Below are positions 6,960-16,087 of a stretch of 46,252 nt of DNA, one piece after another. The DNA lies in NCBI GenBank assembly GCA_902801155.1, contig CADCHG010000013.1, forward strand, positions 1-46,252, in the 5' to 3' direction. A program made the position numbers and the translations under genes. The DNA comes from an uncultured Prevotellaceae bacterium (GTDB taxonomy: Bacteria > Bacteroidota > Bacteroidia > Bacteroidales > Bacteroidaceae). The notes beneath the pieces are model-generated. The model was not told the origin of the DNA. It ran no database searches and saw only the letters and a list, made by a program, of their open reading frames with translations. Every line of letters begins with the position of its first letter. Position 1 is the stretch's first letter.

Positions 6960-9900
6960 ATGAAGAGATTTTTAAAACTAAATGCGTTTGCTCTTGTAGC
7001 ACTGCTGTTCCTCGGAGTAGCAGACGCTTGGGGTTTGGGCATTAAAAAGAATGTTGCTCTAAATTTTAGTGCAGAGGGAGATAAAGGCAGTTGGAATGCT
7101 GGGGACAAGCAGATGACTTGGACGGAGAGCTACTATAATCTGCTTTTCCTTACAGATTGGTATGACTGCGATTTGTCACAATATGACAAAATGGTAATCA
7201 ACACATCAACAGTTACAACCGGTAATGGTAAGAATCGTCAAACACTAGATGCCAATTATCGAGTTCTCATTAGAATTGATGAGAAGAACTATACTTGCTC
7301 TTTGACAGGTGGTGGGGAGCAGGTTATCAATATTAAGACCGACTTCAAAGATGAGAATGGTAAAACACCAGAGATGATACAATCTGGTGATCCTCTTAGA
7401 GTCGTACAGTCAATCAGAATTGGAGGTAGAAGTGGAAATGGTTCTATAAAGATTAACTCTATCTATTTCCATAAGCCATTGGAGTGGGATTCTTTTGGTA
7501 ATATCACATTCAATGCCACAGATTTCAATTTGGGAAATGGTGTGACTCGTAATGGAAATTCATTCACATTCACAGCCCGAAACGCTGCCATTTCATTGGA
7601 TTTTGACAGTGATGGGTTGTCAACAACTGATATTCAGAGCATTTCTCAGACTATTTCAAACACAAATATTCGCTTCGTTAATGGTAACACAACTGCAAAC
7701 TCTCTTCAGAATGCACAAAATTCGAAAATAAAATTAGGAACATTCCAGATTAGAGCCAACAATAATGGTACCACTAATATAACGCTAAATTCATTTACTT
7801 TCACAAAGAAGAAGTACACCTTCGATGTTACAAAGGATCGTCTTTACTTTGAGGACTTTGAGCATCTAACCCAAGCCTCATTACTTGATGAATCAAAAGC
7901 GCCAGCTGCAAATACTCGTCCTGATAATAACCAGGTAGGTAAATATTATCTCTATGGCGGAAGAGGTAAGATTCTTAAGGACCCTACTTTCAACAACTAT
8001 TATCAGAACCTTGCTGATGCAGATGAATATACCAAGAGTCTTTCTCAGAACTTCCTTCGTTATATATTCACTGATAATGAGAGAAATGCAAATGTTAATG
8101 CAATAAAGAAAACAGGAGCTGCAACTATTGGTTTCTGGGTAAATGGTCAGGTAGCTGTTGACTATGAGCTTCCTTTGGAACGTGGTTCTATGTTCTGTAT
8201 TTTCAGTAATGACTGTTTCGCAAAGGCTGATGCAGGAAATGTTAGAGAAAAAGACAGACCTCGTTTCATGTTCGACCTCTCCTGCAATGGTTGGGTATAT
8301 TCTTATATGCCAAATACTGATGGTAATGGAGTTGACCTTGGTAATAACTATTTCTTCTATGGTGAGAAAATAGCAAACTCAGGAGTACAAAATCCATTGG
8401 GAAGTCTTTTTGGCAAGGACAATTACACTAACACTCTTGACCAGAGTCAGCATAAGTTCTATGATGACAAGAAGTGGCACTATGTGACATATGTTATGGA
8501 TAATAATCTGACACGTGTCAAGATTTATCTCGACGGTAATCTTACAGGTACAGTTGAAAATGTCACTAGACTTCCTAATACAGATCACTCAGAATGTGAG
8601 TTCTCTGGTAATAATGACTATATAGGTCGTACCCTTTATCTCCGTAACATCGTACTTGGTGGCTTAACTCCTCATGGACTTTTCTATGACCAGCAGTATT
8701 ATTCTGATGCAGCTCTTGCATACGATGATATCGCTATGTACGGAAGAGCTCTTACACAGGATGAGATTCGCTCTATCATAGAGCAGAAGAACTATACTCC
8801 TAATGAGTGGCACTATGGTGACAGCTTTACTGAGTACAACGAGATTAAGGGTGGTCATGAGCAGGAGAACAATGTCTCTGGTCTTAATTTAAGTAATGCT
8901 TCATTCGATAATACAACACATTACCTTAAAGTAAATGGTGGTACAACACTCACTATTCCAAGTGTTCCAAAGAACTATTATGTCCGCATAGAATATGCTT
9001 ATGCCAATCAAGGTGCAGGCAATGGTTTCCCTGGTAATGTTGGTAATCTCAAATGGATAGGAAGCCGTGTATCAGAAAACAATTCTGTGTTGCCGAAAAC
9101 TTATCAAGGACAAACTTACTATGTAAGGACATATCAGGCTTCAGAGTCAGGCACTTACACGTTGAACATCGGTGCTGATGTCCTCATCAGGTCTATCATC
9201 ATCACTCCTTATGAGTATGCAAAGCTGAAGTATGGAAACTGGAATGAAGATAAATCTACATTCACCGTACTAAATGTTAATAAGAAGTATGTTAAGTTTG
9301 ATGTTCAGCGTATCGATGGCAGGAACTTCTATAAAAAAGATGGTGTAGATGTTGGTGAGAATCCTGTACTTCCTGTAGTTTCTTTGGTAAAAGATGGTAG
9401 GTATAATGATGGTAAACCAGCATATGAGGATATCAACAAATATAGGGAAGATTTAAATCACTATCCTTATATCAAGTACACCAGTACAGCTCCTCATGTT
9501 GCCCATATCAATAAAAAGGGTGATATTACAATGACAGGTATTGCTGGTAATACAACTATCATTGCAGAGCTTATCAGTGACAACCAATTCGTTGGTTCTG
9601 AGGTTATTGACTCTTTCGAGATTCGTATCCTAAAGGAAGAGAATACACTAAGATTGACTAACAAGCAGGCAGTCAAGGTAAACGAGAAGTTCCCTGGTGT
9701 AAATAGTAATAAGAACCTCGATAATATCACCTTGACTATCGGTGGATGGAATCATACACCTACATATATAATTCCGGGTGTTGCAAAACCAGCACAGGAT
9801 GGTTGGAATCGTGCAGTTAATTTCCAGGGTCCAATAAAGCCTAAAGAGGAAATCCTTGATGATTTCAATCAGTACTCTATTGGCAAAAATGTAGCAAAGA

Positions 9901-11381
9901 GTGAGAGTCTCGGAAATGACGATGGAGAATTCCATCCTGGAGAGGCATTTGCAAACAATATCACTCCTTGGACTCTCCCTTGCCGTGGTGCATACGTTAA
10001 GTTTGAGCCTGTAAAGCCTGGTATCGTTACAATGTACCTCCTTCAGAATGGTAACCTTGACAATAGGCTTGATGACGATGGTCATTCAACACACGTTTAC
10101 TGGCGTCCTGTTTATATAACAGATGAGAAAGGTCAGGTTGTTGATTTCGTACAAACTGCAACAAACGGTCGTATCACTTACAAAGACAACTTCTTTATTG
10201 GTGACAAGCGTCGTGCTCAGTTCATTGAGAGTATTGAGGCTACATACAATGAAGACCCTTCACTGAGACAGGATCTCCTTAATCTCAAAGAAAAAGATAT
10301 AAATCAGTTCCATACCCTCATTGACAACTGGAACAATGCTGGTTGGAGACAAAAGGTGATTCCTACAGGTGATGGTGGTTACATGGTAATGTCAAAAGCA
10401 ATTGTCCGCTACACATTTAACGTATATCCAGGTAAGACTTACTATCTGTTCTCAAATCAGTCTCAGGTAGCAATCTCTGGCTTCAACTTTGAGGAGGATC
10501 GTTTGCTCGATACAAAGACTCAGAATTATGAGACGGCTCCTGTTCGAGATGTTGTAGAAGGCACATCTCTTACCTTCACAGACGTTCTCAACGAGCCTCA
10601 GCCTGAAATTCCAACAAATGGAAAGGGTAAGGATATCACACATGTAACCTACGAGCGTAACTTCGCTCAGGGTAAGTGGTCTTCAATCTGTCTTCCATTC
10701 AGCATGAACAACAGACAGATGCGCGAGCAGTTCGGTGAAGAAACAGCAGTTGTGCTTCTCAAGAACATCCACGATGATGGTAAGATAGAGTTAATCTGGC
10801 ACGTTAATCAGGACATCATTGCCGGTTATCCTTACTTCATCCTTCCTAAGGGTGATGTAAAGCATAATAATGTTGCAAACTCAACAATCACAAAGATCTC
10901 CGTTGATACATATTTCAACAATGAGATTCAGAAGGACAGACCTCTGTTCTCTGTAGGTTCAAATGGAAACACCTTTGATTGGCAGGGTACATACAATGGT
11001 AGCCACTATAGGGCTGACTATCCATACATATTTGAAGGAAACTTCAAAAATGAGGAACTTCCTGCAGGTTCATACGTTATGAGCAATAATGGTACTCTGT
11101 CAAAGTTGAAGAAGGCAACCACAGCTAAGCCTTTCCGTGCATATTTGAAGTATCAGGGCTCTGACGCTAATAATGCGAAGCCTCTCTATACATCAGTAAA
11201 CTGGCAGAATGATGATGAAACAACAGGAATCGATGACATCATCTTCCAGAACGGAATTCTGATGGAGTCATCTGACGTTTACAGCATCGATGGTACTGTT
11301 ATTCGTCGTGACGCACAGAATCTTTCTAATCTCTCAAAGGGCGTTTACATCGTCAATGGTAAAAAGTTTGTAGTAAAATAG
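6960..11381 (+). CDS. Large secreted LamG-like protein with T9SS C-terminal domain
   Basis: A 1473-residue exported multidomain protein, probably surface-attached or released through the type IX secretion system. The signal peptide ends near residue 23 (GVADA). Two beta-sandwich regions follow (about 30-290). A concanavalin/LamG-like domain runs from LYFEDFEH (about 296) to YDDIAMYGRALTQDEI (about 588), the typical end of such domains in Bacteroidota. A Big-like segment with TAPHVAHINKKGDI and TGIAGNTTIIAE lies at about 840-870. A SICLPFSMN module, often seen in Prevotella surface proteins, starts near 1243. The tail VYSIDGTVIRR...LSKGVYIVNGKKFVVK looks like a T9SS type A sorting domain. No catalytic motif was seen, so glycan or host-matrix binding is the best guess. 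A 69-codon gene follows 15 bases downstream. Confidence 0.8.
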   Translation: MKRFLKLNAFALVALLFLGVADAWGLGIKKNVALNFSAEGDKGSWNAGDKQMTWTESYYNLLFLTDWYDCDLSQYDKMVINTSTVTTGNGKNRQTLDANYRVLIRIDEKNYTCSLTGGGEQVINIKTDFKDENGKTPEMIQSGDPLRVVQSIRIGGRSGNGSIKINSIYFHKPLEWDSFGNITFNATDFNLGNGVTRNGNSFTFTARNAAISLDFDSDGLSTTDIQSISQTISNTNIRFVNGNTTANSLQNAQNSKIKLGTFQIRANNNGTTNITLNSFTFTKKKYTFDVTKDRLYFEDFEHLTQASLLDESKAPAANTRPDNNQVGKYYLYGGRGKILKDPTFNNYYQNLADADEYTKSLSQNFLRYIFTDNERNANVNAIKKTGAATIGFWVNGQVAVDYELPLERGSMFCIFSNDCFAKADAGNVREKDRPRFMFDLSCNGWVYSYMPNTDGNGVDLGNNYFFYGEKIANSGVQNPLGSLFGKDNYTNTLDQSQHKFYDDKKWHYVTYVMDNNLTRVKIYLDGNLTGTVENVTRLPNTDHSECEFSGNNDYIGRTLYLRNIVLGGLTPHGLFYDQQYYSDAALAYDDIAMYGRALTQDEIRSIIEQKNYTPNEWHYGDSFTEYNEIKGGHEQENNVSGLNLSNASFDNTTHYLKVNGGTTLTIPSVPKNYYVRIEYAYANQGAGNGFPGNVGNLKWIGSRVSENNSVLPKTYQGQTYYVRTYQASESGTYTLNIGADVLIRSIIITPYEYAKLKYGNWNEDKSTFTVLNVNKKYVKFDVQRIDGRNFYKKDGVDVGENPVLPVVSLVKDGRYNDGKPAYEDINKYREDLNHYPYIKYTSTAPHVAHINKKGDITMTGIAGNTTIIAELISDNQFVGSEVIDSFEIRILKEENTLRLTNKQAVKVNEKFPGVNSNKNLDNITLTIGGWNHTPTYIIPGVAKPAQDGWNRAVNFQGPIKPKEEILDDFNQYSIGKNVAKSESLGNDDGEFHPGEAFANNITPWTLPCRGAYVKFEPVKPGIVTMYLLQNGNLDNRLDDDGHSTHVYWRPVYITDEKGQVVDFVQTATNGRITYKDNFFIGDKRRAQFIESIEATYNEDPSLRQDLLNLKEKDINQFHTLIDNWNNAGWRQKVIPTGDGGYMVMSKAIVRYTFNVYPGKTYYLFSNQSQVAISGFNFEEDRLLDTKTQNYETAPVRDVVEGTSLTFTDVLNEPQPEIPTNGKGKDITHVTYERNFAQGKWSSICLPFSMNNRQMREQFGEETAVVLLKNIHDDGKIELIWHVNQDIIAGYPYFILPKGDVKHNNVANSTITKISVDTYFNNEIQKDRPLFSVGSNGNTFDWQGTYNGSHYRADYPYIFEGNFKNEELPAGSYVMSNNGTLSKLKKATTAKPFRAYLKYQGSDANNAKPLYTSVNWQNDDETTGIDDIIFQNGILMESSDVYSIDGTVIRRDAQNLSNLSKGVYIVNGKKFVVK

Positions 11382-11396
11382 TATTAGGATACATAC

Positions 11397-11606
11397 ATGA
11401 AGAAAATTTATATATCCCCTGTCTGTGAGGTTTTCCTCACAGACGAGGAAGAAAGGTTATTATTGTCATCAGCGGAGATCGTATCAGGAGACCCAGGCGG
11501 TCATCTTCCTATTGACCCGTATATTCCAATTGGAGATGACGTTGATGACCCCAATGACTTCGCAAAGGGAGGCATGGTTTGGGATAACTCGTCAATATTT
11601 GACTAA
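11397..11606 (+). CDS. Small hypothetical protein following the LamG protein
   Basis: A 69-residue acidic protein beginning MKKIYISPVCEVFLTDEEE. It has no signal peptide and no membrane segment. The C-terminal half is rich in Pro, Gly and Asp (GDPGGHLPIDPYIPIGDDVD). Short proteins with an MKKIYISP-like start commonly follow large secreted proteins in Prevotella, as here (15-base gap), so it is probably co-expressed. Function is not known. A second frame over the same stretch (11425-11628) is open but has no better start and was not chosen. Confidence 0.6.
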   Translation: MKKIYISPVCEVFLTDEEERLLLSSAEIVSGDPGGHLPIDPYIPIGDDVDDPNDFAKGGMVWDNSSIFD

Positions 11607-11828
11607 TACACCGATGGCGGCGTTGTGATAACGCCTAAAGAGAATATCTCTCTTTACTTGAAAATTACATATCTTTTTTGTATGTTCTTCCTTTTCCTTT
11701 TATAAGGATAAGTGAAGGGCATACTTTTTTTATTGGACACCTATTATTATATTTTTCATCATCACTAATCTGTACACAGACCTGAAATCTGTTTTTTTAT
11801 GGTTAATTATAAGAAAATCACAGAAATA
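11607..11828. other. Intergenic region with weak terminator-like hairpins
   Basis: Two adjacent small hairpins occur just after the 69-codon gene: GGCGTT/AACGCC (11619-11635) and AAAGAGA/TCTCTTT (11637-11655). A 5-bp stem ACAGA/TCTGT followed by a T run ends near 11798. Any of these could end the upstream transcript; none is strong. No gene seen. Confidence 0.4.
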
Positions 11829-11860
11829 TTTGGTGATATAAAGATTAATCCATATATTTG
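11829..11860 (+). promoter_or_regulatory. Rubredoxin promoter
   Basis: TTTG (11829-11832), 20-base spacer, TATATTTG (11853-11860): an exact match to the Bacteroidota consensus. The nearest downstream gene is rubredoxin at 12048, giving a leader of about 180 bases that carries the 44-bp repeats. Confidence 0.75.
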
Positions 11861-11999
11861 CACTCGGCAAATCAAAAGACCGTGCGCCAGCCTTTATAGC
11901 AGACACGCACTATTGCTTTCGTGCGAGGATGCTATGCACGTTGCACTCGGCAAATCAAAAGACCGTGCGAGGATGCTATACACGTTGCACTTGACAAAT
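11858..11999 (+). repeat. Imperfect 44-bp tandem repeats in rubredoxin leader
   Basis: The 29-base string that starts TTGCACTCGGCAAATC occurs at 11858-11886 and again, identically, at 11941-11969. GTGCGAGGATGCTAT occurs at 11921 and at 11965, a period of 44 bases. The block lies in the transcribed leader just after the -7 box. Whether it is regulatory or a decayed duplication is unknown. Confidence 0.75.
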
Positions 12000-12047
12000 A
12001 ATCTACATAAGAAATAATTTTATTAATAACTAAAAAACAAAAACATT

Positions 12048-12206
12048 ATGAAAAAGTATGTATGCGACACATGTGGTTGGGAGTATGATCCAGCAGTAGG
12101 AGATCCAGATAATGGCATAGAGCCAGGTACAGCATTCGAGGACCTGCCAGATGACTTTGTATGTCCAGTATGCGGTGTCGGAAAAGATGAGTTTTCTGAG
12201 GCATAA
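12048..12206 (+). CDS. rd: Rubredoxin
   Basis: A 52-residue one-iron electron carrier found by reading the sequence directly. The protein starts [19 protein letters not shown]. It has the two CxxC knuckles that bind the Fe(SCys)4 centre: CDTC (C6, C9) and CPVC (C39, C42), with [14 protein letters not shown] before the second pair. The length and acidic character are those of classical anaerobe rubredoxins, which shuttle electrons to rubrerythrin-type peroxide and oxygen reductases. It stands alone between its own promoter and a terminator hairpin (12253-12285). No partner oxidoreductase is next to it. Confidence 0.96.
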   Translation: MKKYVCDTCGWEYDPAVGDPDNGIEPGTAFEDLPDDFVCPVCGVGKDEFSEA

Positions 12207-12252
12207 TGCCATTTGTTTTTCTTCGGAAAATAAATGTAATTCATGTATAGCA

Positions 12253-12285
12253 AGTACAGAACCGTCTGTGAGGCCGTTCTGTACT
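12253..12285. terminator. Bidirectional terminator
   Basis: A 10-bp perfect stem, AGTACAGAAC / GTTCTGTACT, followed by AGTTTTCGTT. It lies between the convergent rubredoxin and flippase genes. Confidence 0.8.
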
Positions 12286-12309
12286 AGTTTTCGTTATATA
12301 ATTATAATT

Positions 12310-13746
12310 CTACGCTTCCTTATAATTCTTTAGTGAATACCAGATGCTAACGGCAATAAGGAGAATGCCTACTGCCCAATAGCTCCAACCCTCTAAGAAA
12401 TAGCAAAGAGAATAGGTTACAAACATCAGCAGGAAGCCGAAAATGATCATAGACTTTGTCTTGGAAGGTAATGAAATCTTGTATTTCCACTTGGAAATAA
12501 ACATTACCATCAGTACATCAATAAGATTCTCGCCAAACATAGCAACGCCCATACCTATCAAGCCGCCAAGCTCATAGCCGAGGATTATCCAGAAAGTATT
12601 CAGGGCACCTATCAAATTGAGGGCAAAATACACCTTTGAATCGCCGGCTGCAAGTGGAAGATAGGCATTTGGCAGATAAATGGCACGGAAGATGAGACTT
12701 GCCGCAATAATCTGAGCCATAGGGATAATAGAACTGAATTCTCCACTCAGAAGTAACGGCACAATGATAGGCATCACGACAATGAATGCTACGAGCATAG
12801 GGGTGATTATCATCAGGGTTACATCCAACTGCTTGGTAAGTATGACGGTTCTATCAATCAAATTCTTCACAACACCTGAAAGACGTGGGAAGTAGTCCTG
12901 ATCCATTGCTGAAAAAACCATTCCTGCGTATGTTAAAGTCATGGTACGACAAGCGTTGTAAAGTCCCACCATTTCAAGAGAGGCGATGTTATTGAGATAG
13001 CTCTGAACGGAGAGTTTGGCGATATGGTCGATTATCTCACACACAACGAATGTGATACCTATGCCAAGTATAATGCTACTACCCTTTAACTGTCGGGATT
13101 TGGTAAAGAAACTGAAAGGATGAGCCTTGATACCGTATGCAAGGGCAGCCACAGCCCAAAGCAGAGTGCAGAGAACCAATGCCGGAAGGACTCCGCTCAA
13201 GCCCCAGAAATAATAGATAGGAAGAGATACGACAATAGCAACAACCACATTGACTATCGACAAGGAAGCGAGCGATTTCAACTGTCGCAAGCCTTTGAGA
13301 ACAGCCATTTCACCACAAGTGATAGTGCTGAAAGCCACAGCAGGTGAGAGGAATACGAAATCCCACGTGTGCGAGTAGTCATTGAAGGTAAACCAAGAAA
13401 GAGGCTGGGCGATAAGAGAGCAAAGGAGCGTGCCGAACAATGCAAAGAGCAATACCAAGGTGCGAAGCAAGGTGACCTGACGGTCAATCTCCGCAGTATC
13501 GTTTTGCTCAAAAGCCTGGGAGATGCCACGTACTCCGCTTATGTCAAGACCGAGGTTCGTAGTGGTATGTATAAGCTCGCGAGTCTCGTTGTAGATGCCA
13601 TTCAAACCTACACCCGAAGGACCAAGCAATATGGCAATGGCTTTCGTGCGAAGTAGGTTGAGCAGAATGTTAATCATCTGAACACCCCCCAAGAGACTTG
13701 TTGCCTTTAATATGCTGTTGTATTTATTGTTCTTTACCTTTATCAC
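12310..13746 (-). CDS. Wzx-type oligosaccharide flippase (O-antigen translocase)
   Basis: A 478-residue integral membrane protein of the polysaccharide-export branch of the MOP superfamily. It is predicted to flip lipid-linked glycans across the inner membrane. Around 12 hydrophobic segments can be followed, with the N-terminal pattern SLLGGVQMINILLNLLRTKAIAILLGPSGVGLNGIY that typifies WzxE-like translocases, and no soluble domain. It is monocistronic between two divergent/convergent neighbours. TACCTTTG on the minus strand (13780-13773) with TTTC 20 bases upstream is its likely promoter. The substrate is unknown. The window holds a second, unrelated-looking flippase at 42306-43775. Confidence 0.88.
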   Translation of the reverse strand: MIKVKNNKYNSILKATSLLGGVQMINILLNLLRTKAIAILLGPSGVGLNGIYNETRELIHTTTNLGLDISGVRGISQAFEQNDTAEIDRQVTLLRTLVLLFALFGTLLCSLIAQPLSWFTFNDYSHTWDFVFLSPAVAFSTITCGEMAVLKGLRQLKSLASLSIVNVVVAIVVSLPIYYFWGLSGVLPALVLCTLLWAVAALAYGIKAHPFSFFTKSRQLKGSSIILGIGITFVVCEIIDHIAKLSVQSYLNNIASLEMVGLYNACRTMTLTYAGMVFSAMDQDYFPRLSGVVKNLIDRTVILTKQLDVTLMIITPMLVAFIVVMPIIVPLLLSGEFSSIIPMAQIIAASLIFRAIYLPNAYLPLAAGDSKVYFALNLIGALNTFWIILGYELGGLIGMGVAMFGENLIDVLMVMFISKWKYKISLPSKTKSMIIFGFLLMFVTYSLCYFLEGWSYWAVGILLIAVSIWYSLKNYKEA

Positions 13747-13772
13747 CCGATATAATTTTTTGTTTTAGAGCG

Positions 13773-13804
13773 CAAAGGTAATAAGAAAATCCCGAATTAC
13801 GAAA
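13773..13804 (-). promoter_or_regulatory. Promoter of flippase gene
   Basis: Minus strand: TTTC (13804-13801), 20-base spacer, TACCTTTG (13780-13773), about 30 bases before the start codon. Confidence 0.65.
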
Positions 13805-13830
13805 TTTAATGTGCTTTTCTTGTATGCATA

Positions 13831-13862
13831 TTTGGAAAATATGGAAAATATAATTATATTTG
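13831..13862 (+). promoter_or_regulatory. Promoter of subtilisin gene
   Basis: TTTG (13831-13834), 20-base spacer, TATATTTG (13855-13862), an exact consensus 27 bases before the ATG at 13890. Its spacing overlaps the upstream region of the divergent flippase promoter. Confidence 0.8.
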
Positions 13863-13889
13863 TAGCCAGATAAATAAAAAAAGAAAAGA

Positions 13890-16034
13890 ATGAAAACCAT
13901 ATTGAATATAAAATATATCCTTGTATTTGGTATTTTGTTCTTCGTAATTCAAAATGTGTCTTGGTCGCAAAATCAAGGCAAGATGTCATCGTATGTTAGA
14001 AAAGCAGTAGCAGAGTATCAATCCAGTCAAAAGGCGAAAGACACAAGATTAAAGGCAAAGAAGACTCATGTACCCGAATTGACGGCTTTGGTAAAGACTT
14101 CTGATGTTCAATTGCTAAAGAAGAATGGCTGCAAGATATACGCAAACTGGGATGATATATATATTGCGAGTATTCCTCTTGACAAAATATCTTCACTTTG
14201 CTCACACCCTTCAATTCACAGGATAGAGGCAGGGAAAAGCTGTTTGATTACAAATGATAACTCAGCCGCAATAGTACGTGCGAAAGACGTATGGCATAGC
14301 CCTGCCCCATTATCAGCAACAGGTAAGGGAGTAATTGTTGGTATAATGGATGTTGGTTTTGACTTAACGCATCCAAACTGGTATTCAACTGATACACAAG
14401 AATATCGCATAAAGCAAGTATGGGATATGCTTGACTATTCAGAAGAAGGCGAGCCAGTAGTGGGTAAAAACTCGCAAGGCGCAGATACAATATATGTAGG
14501 ACGACAATATATAGGTACAGAAGCCATTCTCAGCAAGAGACATTCGGCTGACGGACTAACACAATATCATGGAACTCACACTTTGGGAACAGCAACAGGT
14601 TCAGGTGGAGAGGGCAATGGTGCTTTCTGCCAGTACGTTGGTATGGCTCCTGATGCAGAAATATGTGTGGTGTCAAATTATGTCATTAACAATAAGGATA
14701 TTGTACCAGAAGATGATCAATACAAATACACTATGGCAACTGATCTGCTTGGCTTTAAGTATATCTTCGACTATGCGGAAAGCGTTGGCAAGCCTTGTGT
14801 AATAAATTTCTCTGAGGGTGAGTATGTAGATCTGCATGACGGTAAACTATATCATGAGATACTGAACAAAATGGTTGGCTCTGGACGTATAATATGCGCT
14901 TCTGTTGGTAATGATGGTATATGGGGCACCTACATACATAAGGCAAAGGGGGAGGGCAGGAAAGGAGCTTTTCTGTTCAGCAGTTCAAATGATGCAGCCT
15001 ATATTATGCGCTCAACAAAGCCTGTGAGGATGCAACTTTCGTTCTATCAGAATGATGAAAGCGGGAAGGGCAAAGTGGAAAGGGTAAAGTGGGAATACGA
15101 TATGACGGAGCTTTCTGCATTTCCTGATAGTGTTATGCAAGATACGTTATATGTTGGAGATAAGCGTTTTCCAATAAGTTTGTGCGTATATCCTGAATGT
15201 TATGATAAGACTTTGTATGCTTCGGAGTTTATGATTTCCGATATTGACAATGTTAGTTTCGGAAAGAATACCGATATATCATTTACGGTTCTTGGAGACG
15301 ACAATGACGTAGAAGTATTCTGTGCTGGAGGATTTTTTTACAACAACGACCTCGACAATAGCCTGTGCGATTTTGAGTCGTCACATAGCGTAATGTTCCC
15401 TGGCTGCGCAGAAAGAGTAATAGGAGTAGGCGCAACAGCACACGTCTGGGAGGTGCCGCTTCATTATGGGGGAGTCAGTGGCGATAACTATGGCACAGAT
15501 GGCGTAAGGGCATCCTTTAGTGGTGTGGGACCAACCGTCGACAACCGCATAAAACCTGATGTTATGGCTCCCGGGGTGAATGTCGTTTCATCTATGAACA
15601 GTTACAAGCAAGACCTTCATCTGGAGGATAAATATGGTTCACGCGTATTTGAATATGAAGGAAGAAAGCATTATTGGGCTTTGGCAAGAGGCACGTCCAT
15701 GTCATGCCCGATAGTATCAGGCGTTATTGCCCTATGGCTTGAAATATGTCCAACCCTGACTCCAGAACAGATAAAGGACGTCTTTGCCCATACTTGTACG
15801 CATTATTATGGCGAGTCATTGTCCTATCCTAACAACTACTATGGATGGGGTGAGATTGATGCGCTTGCCGGAATAGAATATATCAATCGTGTTTATACGG
15901 GCATAGAGGAAAATGCGACAAATAATAGTAAGAAAACTATTTATGATATCAACGGAATGAAGATTAATGATATTAAGCATCATGGCATCTATATCATTTC
16001 AGATGGAAAAACCACGAGGAAATATGTAAGATGA
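13890..16034 (+). CDS. Secreted S8 (subtilisin-like) serine protease with T9SS tail
   Basis: A 714-residue exported endopeptidase. The signal peptide ends near residue 26 (VSWSQ). A propeptide-like region follows. The catalytic triad is complete: Asp154 in VGIMDVGFDLTHPN, His227 in YHGTHTLGTATG, and Ser603 in ARGTSMSCPIVSG, with the oxyanion Asn341 in ASVGNDG. A beta-rich insertion of about 190 residues (350-500) lies between Asn341 and the SFSGVGPTVDNRIKPDVMAPG segment, as in Bacteroidota subtilisins. The last 30 residues (IYDINGMKIND...GIYIISDGKTTRKYVR) resemble a T9SS type A sorting domain, so it is probably exported to the surface. It follows a strong promoter and is monocistronic. Confidence 0.93.
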   Translation: MKTILNIKYILVFGILFFVIQNVSWSQNQGKMSSYVRKAVAEYQSSQKAKDTRLKAKKTHVPELTALVKTSDVQLLKKNGCKIYANWDDIYIASIPLDKISSLCSHPSIHRIEAGKSCLITNDNSAAIVRAKDVWHSPAPLSATGKGVIVGIMDVGFDLTHPNWYSTDTQEYRIKQVWDMLDYSEEGEPVVGKNSQGADTIYVGRQYIGTEAILSKRHSADGLTQYHGTHTLGTATGSGGEGNGAFCQYVGMAPDAEICVVSNYVINNKDIVPEDDQYKYTMATDLLGFKYIFDYAESVGKPCVINFSEGEYVDLHDGKLYHEILNKMVGSGRIICASVGNDGIWGTYIHKAKGEGRKGAFLFSSSNDAAYIMRSTKPVRMQLSFYQNDESGKGKVERVKWEYDMTELSAFPDSVMQDTLYVGDKRFPISLCVYPECYDKTLYASEFMISDIDNVSFGKNTDISFTVLGDDNDVEVFCAGGFFYNNDLDNSLCDFESSHSVMFPGCAERVIGVGATAHVWEVPLHYGGVSGDNYGTDGVRASFSGVGPTVDNRIKPDVMAPGVNVVSSMNSYKQDLHLEDKYGSRVFEYEGRKHYWALARGTSMSCPIVSGVIALWLEICPTLTPEQIKDVFAHTCTHYYGESLSYPNNYYGWGEIDALAGIEYINRVYTGIEENATNNSKKTIYDINGMKINDIKHHGIYIISDGKTTRKYVR

Positions 16035-16045
16035 ATCTTTACGCC

Positions 16046-16087
16046 TTACACTTTACCCTTTCTACTTTACACTTTACCCTTTCTCAT
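16046..16087. repeat. Heptameric CTTTACx repeat
   Basis: Six 7-base units of the TTACACT/TTACCCT/TTCTACT type fill the convergent gap after the subtilisin and run into the 3' end of the TerB-like gene, encoding its last residues EKG and stop. The same heptad family recurs at about 33296-33364 and 38412-38477. Confidence 0.75.
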
